A stretch of 48,030 nt of DNA from NCBI GenBank assembly GCA_902586695.1, contig CACIIL010000007.1, positions 1 to 48,030 of the forward strand, written 5' to 3'. Shown one piece after another: positions 18,994-29,413 of this stretch. The translations under genes were made by a program, and so were the position numbers. The stretch comes from an uncultured Alphaproteobacteria bacterium. Lineage in GTDB: Bacteria; Pseudomonadota; Alphaproteobacteria; HIMB59; GCA-002718135. Under the pieces are notes generated by a model. That model was not told where the DNA came from and did no database searches. It saw nothing but the letters and a program-made list of their open reading frames with translations. Every line of letters begins with the position of its first letter. Position 1 is the stretch's first letter.

Positions 18994-19314
18994 ATGAGTA
19001 CACATATTATAACAGACAGTAATTTTGATGAAGAAATTAAAAATTCTCAACTTCCGATATTAGTTGATTTTTGGGCAGAATGGTGTGGGCCATGTAAGCA
19101 AATTGGACCTATTCTTGAAGAAATAGGTGAGGCAAAAAAAAATAAGCTTAAAATTTTGAAATTAAATGTTGATGAAAATCCACAAACTCCTCAAAAATTT
19201 GGTGTTAGGGGTATACCAACTTTGATGCTTTTTAAAGATGGAAACCTTGTAGATACTAAAGTTGGAAGTTTACCAAAGAATATGCTTGAATCTTGGCTCG
19301 ATCCAAATCTATAA
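18994..19314 (+). CDS. trxA: Thioredoxin
   Basis: LVDFWAEWCGPCKQIGPILEEI...FGVRGIPTLMLFKDG. Confidence 0.97.
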   Translation: MSTHIITDSNFDEEIKNSQLPILVDFWAEWCGPCKQIGPILEEIGEAKKNKLKILKLNVDENPQTPQKFGVRGIPTLMLFKDGNLVDTKVGSLPKNMLESWLDPNL

Positions 19315-20568
19315 ATATTTTTTTCTTATTTTACCTACTAAGTAAAGTGACCCAGTAATCAAAATGTATTTGTTGGGCTCCTTTATTAATACTTTATTTA
19401 TGCTAATTAAATTTTTTTTGATTACGGTATCTAATTTGAGTTTTTTTGCAATATTATAAATCTCTTTTTGTGTATATGCATTTATTTCATTAGGTATCTT
19501 GATTGGGTACAGAGTATCTATATTTTTTTTAAGTATTGATAAAAATTCAAAAGCTCTTTTATTATTTAACATACCAAATATTATATTCGGTCGAATATTA
19601 TTTTCTTTAAGATATTTATTTAGTTTTTCTGCACCAGATAAATTATGTGAGCCATCTAAAATAATGTATTTATTCTTAAATTTTATTTTTTCAATTCTTC
19701 CAGGCCATTTTGTATTAAAAATACTTTTACCTAAAGATCTTAATTTAATATTGTAGTTATTTTGTTTGAGTATTATAGCAGTAGTTAAAGCAGTAGATGC
19801 ATTTTCGATTTGATGTAGTCCTTGCAATGAAGGTCTTCTTATAATTTCTTCAGTTTTTTGAAATTTAAATACAAATTGCTTTTTATTTATTATTTTAAAT
19901 TTATAATCATAATTAAAATGATAAACATTTTTTTGTTTTCTTAGTTTTTTTAAAATAAAATTATTAACCTCTTTATTTTGTTTAGCTATTATTACATTTT
20001 TGGTATTTTTAATAATTCCAAGTTTTTCTTTAGTAATTTTTTTTAGAGTGTTTCCAAGAAATTCTTCATGATCTATACCTATTGCAGTAATTATACTTAT
20101 AATTTTTTTTGAAATTATATTTGTTGCATCTAATCTTCCACCTAACCCTGTTTCAAGAATTAAAAAATCTGCTTTATATTTAGAAAAGAGAAAAAAGGCT
20201 GCTGCCGTAGTTATTTCAAAAAATGTAATTGGTTTATTTTTATTAACTTTTTTAACAAATTGTAAGCTCTTTAATAAACTTTTTGGACTAACTTGTTTAT
20301 TATTAATGTTTATTCTTTCACTAAACTTTTCTAAATGAGGAGATGTGTAGGTATGTACTGAATAATTATTATTTTTGAGAATATTTTTAATAAAACTTAA
20401 TGTTGATCCTTTCCCATTAGTTCCTGCTATGTGAATAGTGGGAGGTAAATTTTTGTGAGGGTTTCCTAATTTTTTAAGTAAATTTTCAAGTCGATTTAAT
20501 GATAAATCAATAAATTTTGGATGAAGATTAATAAATTCTTTTAGTAATTGATCTGTTTTAGTAACCAC
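19309..20568 (-). CDS. folC: Folylpolyglutamate synthase/dihydrofolate synthase
   Basis: IHIAGTNGKGSTLSFIKNIL, VHTYTSPHLEKFSERI, LETGLGGRLDATNII, ILDGSHN. Confidence 0.95.
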   Translation of the reverse strand: MVTKTDQLLKEFINLHPKFIDLSLNRLENLLKKLGNPHKNLPPTIHIAGTNGKGSTLSFIKNILKNNNYSVHTYTSPHLEKFSERININNKQVSPKSLLKSLQFVKKVNKNKPITFFEITTAAAFFLFSKYKADFLILETGLGGRLDATNIISKKIISIITAIGIDHEEFLGNTLKKITKEKLGIIKNTKNVIIAKQNKEVNNFILKKLRKQKNVYHFNYDYKFKIINKKQFVFKFQKTEEIIRRPSLQGLHQIENASTALTTAIILKQNNYNIKLRSLGKSIFNTKWPGRIEKIKFKNKYIILDGSHNLSGAEKLNKYLKENNIRPNIIFGMLNNKRAFEFLSILKKNIDTLYPIKIPNEINAYTQKEIYNIAKKLKLDTVIKKNLISINKVLIKEPNKYILITGSLYLVGKIRKKYL

Positions 20569-20573
20569 TTTAA

Positions 20574-21416
20574 TTAAGTGATATGACTAATAATATTTTC
20601 AAGATTATGTTTTAAATCCTTTCGGTGACAAACTATGTCAACCATACCGTGCTCTTTTAAATATTCGGCTTTTTGAAAATCAATCGGAAGTTCTTCTCTT
20701 ATAGTATCTTGTATAACTCTTTTACCAGCAAATCCTATAGTAGATCCTTGTTCTGCAATAGTTATGTCACCTAACATAGCAAAAGATGCTGTTACCCCAC
20801 CGGTAGTAGGTTCAGTTAATACTACTATATAGGGAATTTTATTTTGATTTAATAATTCTACGGCAGCGACTGTTCTTGGCATTTGCATTAAGCTAATTGC
20901 TCCTTCCTGCATTCTTGCACCTCCTGAAGATGTAAAAACAACAAAAGGACACTTTTGTTCCATTGCTATTTTTGCACCTTTTACAATTGCTCCACCAACT
21001 GCTCTACCCATTGAGCCGCCCATAAATTCAAAATTCATTAAGCCACAAACTATATCTGATTGACCAATTTTTGTATTAAGAAGAATAAAAGCATCTTCTC
21101 TTTTTGTTTTTTTTCGATATTCTTTAAGCCTATCTTTATATTTTTTTTTATCTGAAAAATTTAAGGGATCATCATTAATTTTCTCTAATTCAATTTCTTT
21201 CCTATCCTCCTTAGAAAAAAGTAAATTAATTCTATCATCTACTGACATACGAAAGTGATGATTGCATGTAATGCATACTTGTAAATTTTCTTTTAGATCT
21301 TTATGATGAATCATATTTCCACATGAAGGACAATTCTGCCATAGATTTTCTGGCACGTCTTTTCTTTTAACAAGAGCTGAAAGTTTTGGTTTTACAAAGT
21401 TTGTTAACCAATTCAT
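20574..21416 (-). CDS. accD: Acetyl-CoA carboxylase carboxyltransferase beta subunit
   Basis: Zn ribbon CPSCGNMIHHKDLKENLQVCITCNHHFRM; FTSSGGARMQEGAISLMQM; GFAGKRVIQDTIREELP. Confidence 0.97.
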   Translation of the reverse strand: MNWLTNFVKPKLSALVKRKDVPENLWQNCPSCGNMIHHKDLKENLQVCITCNHHFRMSVDDRINLLFSKEDRKEIELEKINDDPLNFSDKKKYKDRLKEYRKKTKREDAFILLNTKIGQSDIVCGLMNFEFMGGSMGRAVGGAIVKGAKIAMEQKCPFVVFTSSGGARMQEGAISLMQMPRTVAAVELLNQNKIPYIVVLTEPTTGGVTASFAMLGDITIAEQGSTIGFAGKRVIQDTIREELPIDFQKAEYLKEHGMVDIVCHRKDLKHNLENIISHIT

Positions 21417-22207
21417 TAAGCTACTCCCTGTTTTAAATCTTTTGTAAAAAGATCAATTTCGCAAATCATATTATTTTTATCATGAAGGTTGTTTTTAATA
21501 ATATTGACTATACTTGAGCCTACAACTACCCCATCTGTGAAAGAACTTATTTCCTCTACATCTTTTCTGTTTTTAATTCCAAAGCCTGCAACTATAGGTA
21601 GCTTAGTGTATGATTTAATTATTTTAATCGATTTTCTTAAATACTCAATATTTGCAGAATTTTGTCCTGTAATTCCTGTAATAGTAACATAGTATAAGAA
21701 ACCAGATGCATTATCTAGAATCGTTTTTAGTCTTTTTTCATCAGTAGTTGGTGTGACTAATCTTATAAGATCAATATTTTTTTCTTTAGTTTTTTTATAA
21801 AGTTCTGAATCTTCTTCTGGTTGTAAATCTACAATTATCAGTCCATCAATACCCACCTCAGTACATCTAGAAGTAAAATTATCAATACCAAAATTAAAGA
21901 TTGAATTATAATAACCCATCAGAATAATAGGTATTTCCTTGTTATGTTTTCTTACTTTCATAACAAGGTTAAAAATATCATTAATATTAGTTCCATTTGC
22001 AATTGATCTTAAACTTGATTCTTGAATAGTTGGTCCATCTGCCATTGGGTCTGAAAAAGGCATTCCAATTTCTATTATATCTATACTATTACCTATTATA
22101 GTGTTAAGAATTTTTAAACTTGTATCTAAGTCTGGATCTCCCCCAGTGGTAAAAGTTATCAATTTCTTTTCTTTTTTTTCAAAGATTTTTTTAATTCTAT
22201 CTGACAT
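21416..22207 (-). CDS. trpA: Tryptophan synthase alpha subunit
   Basis: FTTGGDPDLDTSLKIL, IEIGMPFSDPMADGPTIQESSLRSI, VAGFGIKNRKDVEEI. Confidence 0.97.
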   Translation of the reverse strand: MSDRIKKIFEKKEKKLITFTTGGDPDLDTSLKILNTIIGNSIDIIEIGMPFSDPMADGPTIQESSLRSIANGTNINDIFNLVMKVRKHNKEIPIILMGYYNSIFNFGIDNFTSRCTEVGIDGLIIVDLQPEEDSELYKKTKEKNIDLIRLVTPTTDEKRLKTILDNASGFLYYVTITGITGQNSANIEYLRKSIKIIKSYTKLPIVAGFGIKNRKDVEEISSFTDGVVVGSSIVNIIKNNLHDKNNMICEIDLFTKDLKQGVA

Positions 22208-23418
22208 TATAATTTAATATTTAATTCTTCTGCTATGGTGAATATATCTTTATCACCCCTGCCACACATATTCATAACTACGATTTTATCTTTACTATAT
22301 TTTTTTGCTATTCTTTTTAAAACTGCAAGTGCGTGAGAAGGTTCAAGCGCTGGTATAATACCCTCTAAATTGCAACAGTATTGGAATGCTTTTATCGCTT
22401 CATTGTCTGTTGCGGACATATATTTAACTCTTTTTTGTTCAAATAAATAAGAGTGTTCAGGACCAATTCCAGGATAATCAAGGCCAGCAGATATTGAATG
22501 TGCTTCATCAATTTGACCATCTTCGGATTGTAAAAGATAAGTTTTGTTCCCATGTAAAATACCTGGTTTTCCACCACTTAAACTTGCGGCATGTTGGCCT
22601 GAGTCAATACCATGACCAGCAGCTTCTACTGCAATCATTTCTATTTGTTTCTCATCAAGAAATTCATGAAATAAACCTAAAGCATTAGATCCCCCACCAA
22701 TGCAAGCAATTAATAAGTCAGGAAGTCTATTTTCTGCTTTTAATATTTGTTGCCTAACTTCTTCACCTATAACAGACTGAAAATCTCTTACCATTGCAGG
22801 GTATGGGTGAGGACCAGCAGCCGTACCTATAATATAAAATGTATCTCTTACATTAGTTACCCAATCTCGGAGAGCTTCATTCATTGCATCTTTTAGAGAT
22901 TTAGATCCTGTTGAAACACTTCTTATATCTGCACCAAGTAACTTCATTCTAAAAACGTTGGGTGATTGTCTCTTAATATCTTTTTCTCCCATATATACAA
23001 TACAAGGTAAACCAAATAATGCACACACTGTTGCTGTTGCAACACCATGCTGTCCAGCTCCAGTTTCTGCTATTATTCTTTTTTTGCCCATTTTTTTTGC
23101 CAAAAGAATCTGACCCATGCAATTATTTATTTTATGTGCACCAGTGTGATTTAATTCATCTCTTTTAAAATAAATTTTAGGTCCGCCTAGATCTTCAGTA
23201 ATTCTTTGAGCAAAAAAAAGAGGACTTGGTCTGCCAACATATGTTTCCATATAATAGTTTAAATCTTTTTTAAATTTTTTATCATTTTTGATTTTATCAT
23301 ATTCTTGTTCTACCTCGAGTATAAGTGGCATCAAAGTCTCAGAGACATACCTTCCACCAAAAGCACCAAAATAACCTTTGTCATTAGGTAATTGTTTAAA
23401 TGAATTCTTAATTGTCAT
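22207..23418 (-). CDS. trpB: Tryptophan synthase beta subunit
   Basis: [55 protein letters not shown]. Confidence 0.98.
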   Translation of the reverse strand: MTIKNSFKQLPNDKGYFGAFGGRYVSETLMPLILEVEQEYDKIKNDKKFKKDLNYYMETYVGRPSPLFFAQRITEDLGGPKIYFKRDELNHTGAHKINNCMGQILLAKKMGKKRIIAETGAGQHGVATATVCALFGLPCIVYMGEKDIKRQSPNVFRMKLLGADIRSVSTGSKSLKDAMNEALRDWVTNVRDTFYIIGTAAGPHPYPAMVRDFQSVIGEEVRQQILKAENRLPDLLIACIGGGSNALGLFHEFLDEKQIEMIAVEAAGHGIDSGQHAASLSGGKPGILHGNKTYLLQSEDGQIDEAHSISAGLDYPGIGPEHSYLFEQKRVKYMSATDNEAIKAFQYCCNLEGIIPALEPSHALAVLKRIAKKYSKDKIVVMNMCGRGDKDIFTIAEELNIKL

Positions 23419-24040
23419 AAAATTTTTTAAATAAACTATTTATCTTAGTATTGCTTTTTATACCTTTTGACTCTTCTACACCTGATGAAAGATCAATTCC
23501 ATGAGGATTTATTAAATTTTGTATTTTTTTTATATTGTCTTCATTTATTCCTCCTGAAATAAACCATGGTAAATCAATTTTTTGTCCTTTTAGTAAATTC
23601 CAATCAAAAGATTTTGAATTTCCTCCAGGTAGTTCATCATTATTTGGCTTATAATCAAAAAGTAAATAATCAACATTTCTATAACTATTAACTTTATTTA
23701 AATCATTAGCATTATTGATAGATACTTTTTTAATTATTTGTAAATTAAATTTTTTTTTAATTTCATCTATGTATGATTGATCTTCCTCACCATGTAATTG
23801 AATATATTTTAAATTAAGAAATTTAATAATTTTTATTAGATCTTGAATATTATGATCAACAAAAACACCTACTGGATTAATTTTAAGTTCTTTAGAGAGA
23901 TCGACTAGAGTGTTAGCTTGACTTAAAGTAATGTTTCTTGGGCTTTTTTCATAAAAAATCATTCCAAAAAAAGCAACTTTATTTTCTTCACAACAAATTA
24001 AAGATTCTTTGTTTTTTAGTCCACAAATTTTAAAAATCAT
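23408..24040 (-). CDS. trpF: Phosphoribosylanthranilate isomerase
   Basis: [46 protein letters not shown]. Confidence 0.95.
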   Translation of the reverse strand: MIFKICGLKNKESLICCEENKVAFFGMIFYEKSPRNITLSQANTLVDLSKELKINPVGVFVDHNIQDLIKIIKFLNLKYIQLHGEEDQSYIDEIKKKFNLQIIKKVSINNANDLNKVNSYRNVDYLLFDYKPNNDELPGGNSKSFDWNLLKGQKIDLPWFISGGINEDNIKKIQNLINPHGIDLSSGVEESKGIKSNTKINSLFKKFYDN

Positions 24041-24041
24041 T

Positions 24042-24734
24042 TTATTGAATTGATTGATTAATTTTTTTTAATGTTTCAAGCGGGTTATTTGATTCAATAA
24101 TTGGTCTACCTATTACTAAGTAATCCGCACCAAGTTGAATAGCTTTCTTTGGTGTAAGAATCCTTTTTTGATCATCATTTTTATTAGGTAAGGTATTTTC
24201 AGGTCTTATTCCAGGAACAACTAAAATCATTTTTTTACCTACTTCTTTTCTTACTATCTCAATTTCAAGTGGGCTACAAACTAGGCCATTTAAATTATTT
24301 TGCTTTGCATACTTTGCAAATTTTTTAACTAAAATATTTAAATTTTTTTCATTGTAGTATTTTGAGGTTTGTTTATTATTTAGACTAGTTAATACAGTAA
24401 CACCCAAAACTTTTGTTTTTTTATTTTTAGCTATTCTTGAATTGATTTGCATTTGATCACCTCCACTTATGTGGATAGTTGTAAAAATTGGATTAAGCTT
24501 AGATATTGCTTTAATTCCCTTTTCTACTGTATTGGGAATATCATGAAGTTTAAGATCTAAAAATATTTTTGGGCATATTTTATAAATTTTTTTATAACCC
24601 TCAATTCCAAAATTATAAAAAAATTCGTGACCAATTTTAAAAGCAAAAACTTCTTTTTTTAATTTATTAACTAATCTTATTGCTTTTTGTAAGTTGCTTA
24701 AATCAATTGCGACAATAACTTTTTTATTCATCAC
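24042..24734 (-). CDS. pyrF: Orotidine 5'-phosphate decarboxylase
   Basis: VIVAIDLSNLQKAI, FLDLKLHDIPNTVEKGI, VVPGIRPE, ADYLVIGRPII. Confidence 0.95.
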   Translation of the reverse strand: MMNKKVIVAIDLSNLQKAIRLVNKLKKEVFAFKIGHEFFYNFGIEGYKKIYKICPKIFLDLKLHDIPNTVEKGIKAISKLNPIFTTIHISGGDQMQINSRIAKNKKTKVLGVTVLTSLNNKQTSKYYNEKNLNILVKKFAKYAKQNNLNGLVCSPLEIEIVRKEVGKKMILVVPGIRPENTLPNKNDDQKRILTPKKAIQLGADYLVIGRPIIESNNPLETLKKINQSIQ

Positions 24735-25020
24735 CTTTAAGTTTTGAATTCAATTTATTGTGAAGTATTTTCCCAATTTTAAAATGTAATTTAAAACTTT
24801 CTTTTTTAAATACTTTTTCATTTGTTTTTGGATTTCTTACTTCTTTTGCTTTATTAACTTTTTTCTTTAATGTTCCAAAGCCTCTTAATTCTACTTTCTT
24901 ACCTTCATTTAATGCATTAATAATTTTCTTTGTAAAAATGTTAAAAACTTGTTCTATGTCGTTGTCACTGAGATTTTTTTGTCTTGATTCTAATTTTTTA
25001 AGAATATCAGATTTTAACAT
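24724..25020 (-). CDS. ihfB: Integration host factor beta subunit / HU-family protein
   Basis: 98 aa; GKKVELRGFGTLKKKVNKAKEVRNPKTNEKV DNA-binding arm; directly downstream of rpsA. Confidence 0.9.
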   Translation of the reverse strand: MLKSDILKKLESRQKNLSDNDIEQVFNIFTKKIINALNEGKKVELRGFGTLKKKVNKAKEVRNPKTNEKVFKKESFKLHFKIGKILHNKLNSKLKGDE

Positions 25021-25026
25021 CTGATT

Positions 25027-26727
25027 TTAATCTTTTTTCTTTAAGAATGATCCAAGTATATCACCTAAAGATGCTCCAGAGTCGCTTGAACCATATTTTG
25101 ACAGAGCTTCTTTTTCATCAATTATTTCAATTTCTTTAATTGATAAATTTAAAGTTCTTGTTTTTTGATCAACAGATATAATGATTGAGTCGACTTTTTC
25201 ATCGATTGCAAATCGTTCAGTTTTTTGTTCATTTTTGTCTTTTGAAAGATTTGATTTTTTTATAGTTCCTAAAATATTATCATTAAGTTGAATAGATAGA
25301 AATTTTTCACTTATCTCTTTAATTTTTCCTGTAACTTTTGATTTCAAAGGATGTTTTTGTAAATATTCTTGAACAGGGTCACTTTCTAGTTGTTTAATAC
25401 CTAGGCTTATTCTTTCCTTATCAACATTTATTTCTAAAATTTTAACTTTAACTTTGTCGCCTTTCTTGAATTTTTCAAGAATTTCTTGGCATTTTTTTTC
25501 TTCCCAGCTTAGGTCAGAAACATGTACCATTCCATCAATCTCATCGTGAACTTTTACAAAAATACCAAAATCTACAATATTAACAACTTCAGTATCAATA
25601 ATGTCATTAACTTTAATTTCATCTTTTAATTTATTCCATGGATTTAATTTTGTTTGTTTTAGGCTACAATTAATTTTTTTCTTATCAGTATCTATTTCAA
25701 TTATTTTTACATTTAATTCTTCATTAACTGAAACTAATTTTGAAGGATGCGGAGGTTTTTTTAACCATGTCATTTCATTAAGAGAAATTACACCATCATA
25801 TTTGTCATTTATAAGTAAATTGATACTAGTATCATTAATTGAATTTACTTTTGCAGTGACATTTTTATCAACTTTTATTTCTGTATCAATATTATCCCAT
25901 GGATTTTCTGTAAGTTGTTTGATTCCTAAACTTAACCTTGATAACTCTTGATCAAATTTTAAAACTTTAACCTTAATATTTTCGCCTAAAGTCAAAATCT
26001 CTGAAGGAGAACTAATTTTCGTCCAAGAAATGTCAGTGATATGAACTAATCCATCCATACCTCCAAGATCAATAAATGCTCCGTAGTCAGTTAAATTTTT
26101 AACCTTACCTTCCACAATAGATCCTTCATTAATTGAACTAAGTAATTCTTCTCTTTGTTCCTTTAACTCAACTTCAGAAATAGCTTTTCTTGAAACAACA
26201 ATATTACCTCTAAATTTATCCATTTTTAAAATCATTAATTCTAGAGGTTTATTTAATAATTCCTTTGTGTCTTTAACAATTTGTCTCGTGTCTATTTGAC
26301 TTCCTGGCAAGAAGGCTACTACTCCATTTAAATCAACACTCATACCTCCTTTAACTCTATTAAAAGGTATGCCGGTTACAACTTTATTATTATCAAATGA
26401 GTCTTGAAGCTGATTCCAAGATCTTTGTTTTATTGCTTTTTCTCTTGAAAGAACTGTTTCACCATTTGCATTATCAACACTTTCAATAAATACATCAAAA
26501 GAATCACCAACACTAATTTCGGGCTTTTGACCAGGTCTATGAAATTCAGATAAAGGTATACGCCCTTCACTTTTAGAGCCCACATCAATTGTGACTAAAT
26601 CATTATCAACAGATATAACATTTCCAGAAACAATTGTTTTTTCCTTAACAATGGCATCTTTAAAAGATTTAGAAATTAAATTTTCATAGTCTTCATTAGA
26701 TAACTTATTATTAATTGTATTCACCAT
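25027..26727 (-). CDS. rpsA: 30S ribosomal protein S1
   Basis: 566 aa with repeated S1 motifs: VEGKVKNLTDYGAFIDLGGMDGLVHITDISW, VVNIVDFGIFVKVHDEIDGMVHVSDLSW. Confidence 0.97.
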   Translation of the reverse strand: MVNTINNKLSNEDYENLISKSFKDAIVKEKTIVSGNVISVDNDLVTIDVGSKSEGRIPLSEFHRPGQKPEISVGDSFDVFIESVDNANGETVLSREKAIKQRSWNQLQDSFDNNKVVTGIPFNRVKGGMSVDLNGVVAFLPGSQIDTRQIVKDTKELLNKPLELMILKMDKFRGNIVVSRKAISEVELKEQREELLSSINEGSIVEGKVKNLTDYGAFIDLGGMDGLVHITDISWTKISSPSEILTLGENIKVKVLKFDQELSRLSLGIKQLTENPWDNIDTEIKVDKNVTAKVNSINDTSINLLINDKYDGVISLNEMTWLKKPPHPSKLVSVNEELNVKIIEIDTDKKKINCSLKQTKLNPWNKLKDEIKVNDIIDTEVVNIVDFGIFVKVHDEIDGMVHVSDLSWEEKKCQEILEKFKKGDKVKVKILEINVDKERISLGIKQLESDPVQEYLQKHPLKSKVTGKIKEISEKFLSIQLNDNILGTIKKSNLSKDKNEQKTERFAIDEKVDSIIISVDQKTRTLNLSIKEIEIIDEKEALSKYGSSDSGASLGDILGSFLKKKD

Positions 26728-27362
26728 TAATTAATACTTTCCATTATTTTAACAATTTGTTTTGATGTTTGTGTAAAAGATTTAGAATTATCAATAATCT
26801 TAGAACCTCTAGGTATTACTAAAGGTGAGTTTTTTCTTGATTTATCTTTTTTATCTCTCAATTTAATATCCTCTAAAATTTTTCGGTATATAGACTTTTC
26901 CCCATTATCAATCAACTGTTTATATCTTCTTTTAGCTCTTATATTTACATCAACGTCAACATATAGCTTAAGATAGGCCTTTTTGAATACTACTGATCCA
27001 ATATCTCTTCCATCAATTACAAACCCTTTTTTATTAGATAAGGTCTTTGTAACTAATCTTTGTTGTGAGTTAACAAATTCCCTCACAAATTTATATTTTG
27101 CTATTTCTGATGCGATGAAACCAATTTTTTCTTCTCTCAATCCACTAAACTTTCTTAAAGATATTTTATCTATCTTTTTTATGAGATTTTTTATTCTTTT
27201 TTTTTCATAAAATTTAATTTTATTTTTCTCGATTTCATAAGCGAGTCTTCTATAAAATATACCTGAGTCTATGTGAAATAATTTATATTTTCTTGCTATA
27301 AATTTTGAAATTTTTTCTTTTCCAGATCCGGCGGGACCATCTACAGTAATAATTTTATTCAC
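26727..27362 (-). CDS. cmk: Cytidylate kinase
   Basis: IITVDGPAGSGKEKISKFIARKY, HIDSGIFYR, FVIDGRDIGSVVF. Confidence 0.95.
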   Translation of the reverse strand: MNKIITVDGPAGSGKEKISKFIARKYKLFHIDSGIFYRRLAYEIEKNKIKFYEKKRIKNLIKKIDKISLRKFSGLREEKIGFIASEIAKYKFVREFVNSQQRLVTKTLSNKKGFVIDGRDIGSVVFKKAYLKLYVDVDVNIRAKRRYKQLIDNGEKSIYRKILEDIKLRDKKDKSRKNSPLVIPRGSKIIDNSKSFTQTSKQIVKIMESIN

Positions 27363-28657
27363 AAAAAGATACCACCTGCATTATTATAAATTTGAATAAA
27401 ATTTGGAAAACTAGTTTTTATAGAATCAACATCCTCTATCGACAAGTTACCTACTCTGGAACCCATAACAACAAATGACATTGCTATTCTATGATCAAAA
27501 TCAGTTTTGATATTATTATCTTTGGGATTATAATTTTCTGAGGGATTAATTATAAGATCATCATTGATAACGTCACATTCGCAACCACATCTTAACAAAT
27601 TTAATCTAATTAATTCAAGACGATTACTTTCTTTTACTTTTAATTCACCTAGACCTCTAAAAATACTCCTACTGTTTGCAAAAGCTGCAGCAATAGATAA
27701 AATAGGGTATTCATCAATCATCAATTTTGCCATTTCTGAATTTAATTCACAACCTTTTAAATCAGAATATTCAACATCAATATCTGCTACAATTTCATTT
27801 GAAATAGTTCTTTTATTTTTAACAATAATTTTTGCTCCCATCATTTTTAGTGCTTTTAAAATTCCATCTCTTGTTGGATTGATATTTATATTTTTTATAG
27901 AAATTTTAGAGCCCTTATTGATTAAGGCAGCGACTATTAAGAAGGCACTACTTGATAAATCTGATGGCACATCAATATTAGTGGCCTTTAGTTCCTGTTT
28001 TCCAATAATATGAATTGAATTTTCTTTTTCAGTTTTTTTTATATCTATATTAGCATTGAAAGATTTAAGCATATTTTCAGTATGATCTCTTGTTATATTT
28101 TTTTCAATTATTGTACTTACCCCCTCAGTATTTAAAGCAGCTAATATTAATCCAGATTTTATTTGAGCAGATGCTATTTTTACTTCAATTTTTGAATTTT
28201 TAAGTTTTCTACCAATAATTTTTAATGGAAGTGTACCAGTACTATTTTCAAATTTGGCACCCATTATTTTTAATGGGTTTGTTATTCTTTGCATAGGTCT
28301 TAATGATAGAGATTTATCGCCCTCAATAACAGAATTAAAAGATTGAGAAGCAAGTAGACCTGTAAGTAATCTTGCACTTGTTCCTGAATTCCCTAAATAA
28401 ATATTTTTTTTTGGTTTTGATAGTCCATTTAAACCATTTCCATAAATTATAATTTTGTTTTGTTCATTTTTAATTTTTACTCCTAGTAATTTAAAAGCCT
28501 CTAAAGTATGGATTACATCATCTGACATTAAAATATTATTTACTTCTGATATTCCTTTTGCAATAGATGGAATAATAATTGATCTATGCGATATAGATTT
28601 ATCTCCAGGAATCTTTATATTTCCTGTTATACCAGAGCTTATTTTATCAGATATCAT
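27359..28657 (-). CDS. aroA: 3-phosphoshikimate 1-carboxyvinyltransferase
   Basis: IPGDKSISHRSIIIPSIA, LGNSGTSARLLTGLLA, RPMQRI, DHRIAMSFVVMG. Confidence 0.98.
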   Translation of the reverse strand: MISDKISSGITGNIKIPGDKSISHRSIIIPSIAKGISEVNNILMSDDVIHTLEAFKLLGVKIKNEQNKIIIYGNGLNGLSKPKKNIYLGNSGTSARLLTGLLASQSFNSVIEGDKSLSLRPMQRITNPLKIMGAKFENSTGTLPLKIIGRKLKNSKIEVKIASAQIKSGLILAALNTEGVSTIIEKNITRDHTENMLKSFNANIDIKKTEKENSIHIIGKQELKATNIDVPSDLSSSAFLIVAALINKGSKISIKNININPTRDGILKALKMMGAKIIVKNKRTISNEIVADIDVEYSDLKGCELNSEMAKLMIDEYPILSIAAAFANSRSIFRGLGELKVKESNRLELIRLNLLRCGCECDVINDDLIINPSENYNPKDNNIKTDFDHRIAMSFVVMGSRVGNLSIEDVDSIKTSFPNFIQIYNNAGGIFL

Positions 28658-29413
28658 TTATATTTTGAATTCAGAGCCTAAATAAAATTTTTTAATTTTC
28701 TCATTTGATACTGCTTCCTGTGGACTTCCTTCAAAATAAATACTTCCTTCATTTACAATATAAACTTTATTCACTATTTTTAGAGTTTCTCTAACATTAT
28801 GATCAGTAATTAAAACTCCAATATTTTTTTTAGTAAGAGTTTTGATTATTGTTTTAATTTCTTCAATTGATACTGGATCTATTCCAGTAAGCGGCTCATC
28901 CAATAGCAAAAACTTTGGTCTTGAGGCAAGTGTTCTTGCAATTTCCAACCTTCTTCTTTCTCCTCCAGATAAAACCACAGATTTAGATTTTTTAACATGG
29001 CTAATATTGAATTCATTCAATAAACCTTCAAGGATTATTTGGTGCTTATTTTTATCTTTTTCAACTACTTCTATAATTGACATAAGATTATCTTCTACAT
29101 TCATGCCTCGAAAAATAGATGGCTCTTGAGGTAAATAACCTATCCCTTTTGTGCCTCTTGAATAAATCGGAGTTTTTGTAATATCTATTTTATCAAGAAT
29201 AATAGATCCGCTATCTGGTTTTACCAATCCTACAATCATATAGAAAGTTGATGTTTTGCCAGCACCATTAGGTCCAAGTAATCCAACTATTTCTCCTCTT
29301 TGTATTGATAAACTGATATCTCTTACAACTTTTTTATTACCATAGGTTTTTGAAATTTTATTAATTATAAGACCATCATCAAGTAATTGAAATTTACTCA
29401 TCTGTTCCTGCAA
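28658..29413 (-). CDS. lptB: LPS export ABC transporter ATPase
   Basis: GLLGPNGAGKTSTFYMIVGLVKPDSG, GIGYLPQEPSIFRGMNVEDNL, LSGGERRRLEIARTLA, ITDHNVRETL. Confidence 0.97.
   Translation of the reverse strand: MQEQMSKFQLLDDGLIINKISKTYGNKKVVRDISLSIQRGEIVGLLGPNGAGKTSTFYMIVGLVKPDSGSIILDKIDITKTPIYSRGTKGIGYLPQEPSIFRGMNVEDNLMSIIEVVEKDKNKHQIILEGLLNEFNISHVKKSKSVVLSGGERRRLEIARTLASRPKFLLLDEPLTGIDPVSIEEIKTIIKTLTKKNIGVLITDHNVRETLKIVNKVYIVNEGSIYFEGSPQEAVSNEKIKKFYLGSEFKI

Noticed and set aside
25601-28685. Plus-strand ORFs opposite rpsA, cmk and aroA (25601, 26983, 27564, 28455)
   Set aside because: Shadow frames with hydrophobic low-complexity translations; no independent evidence.
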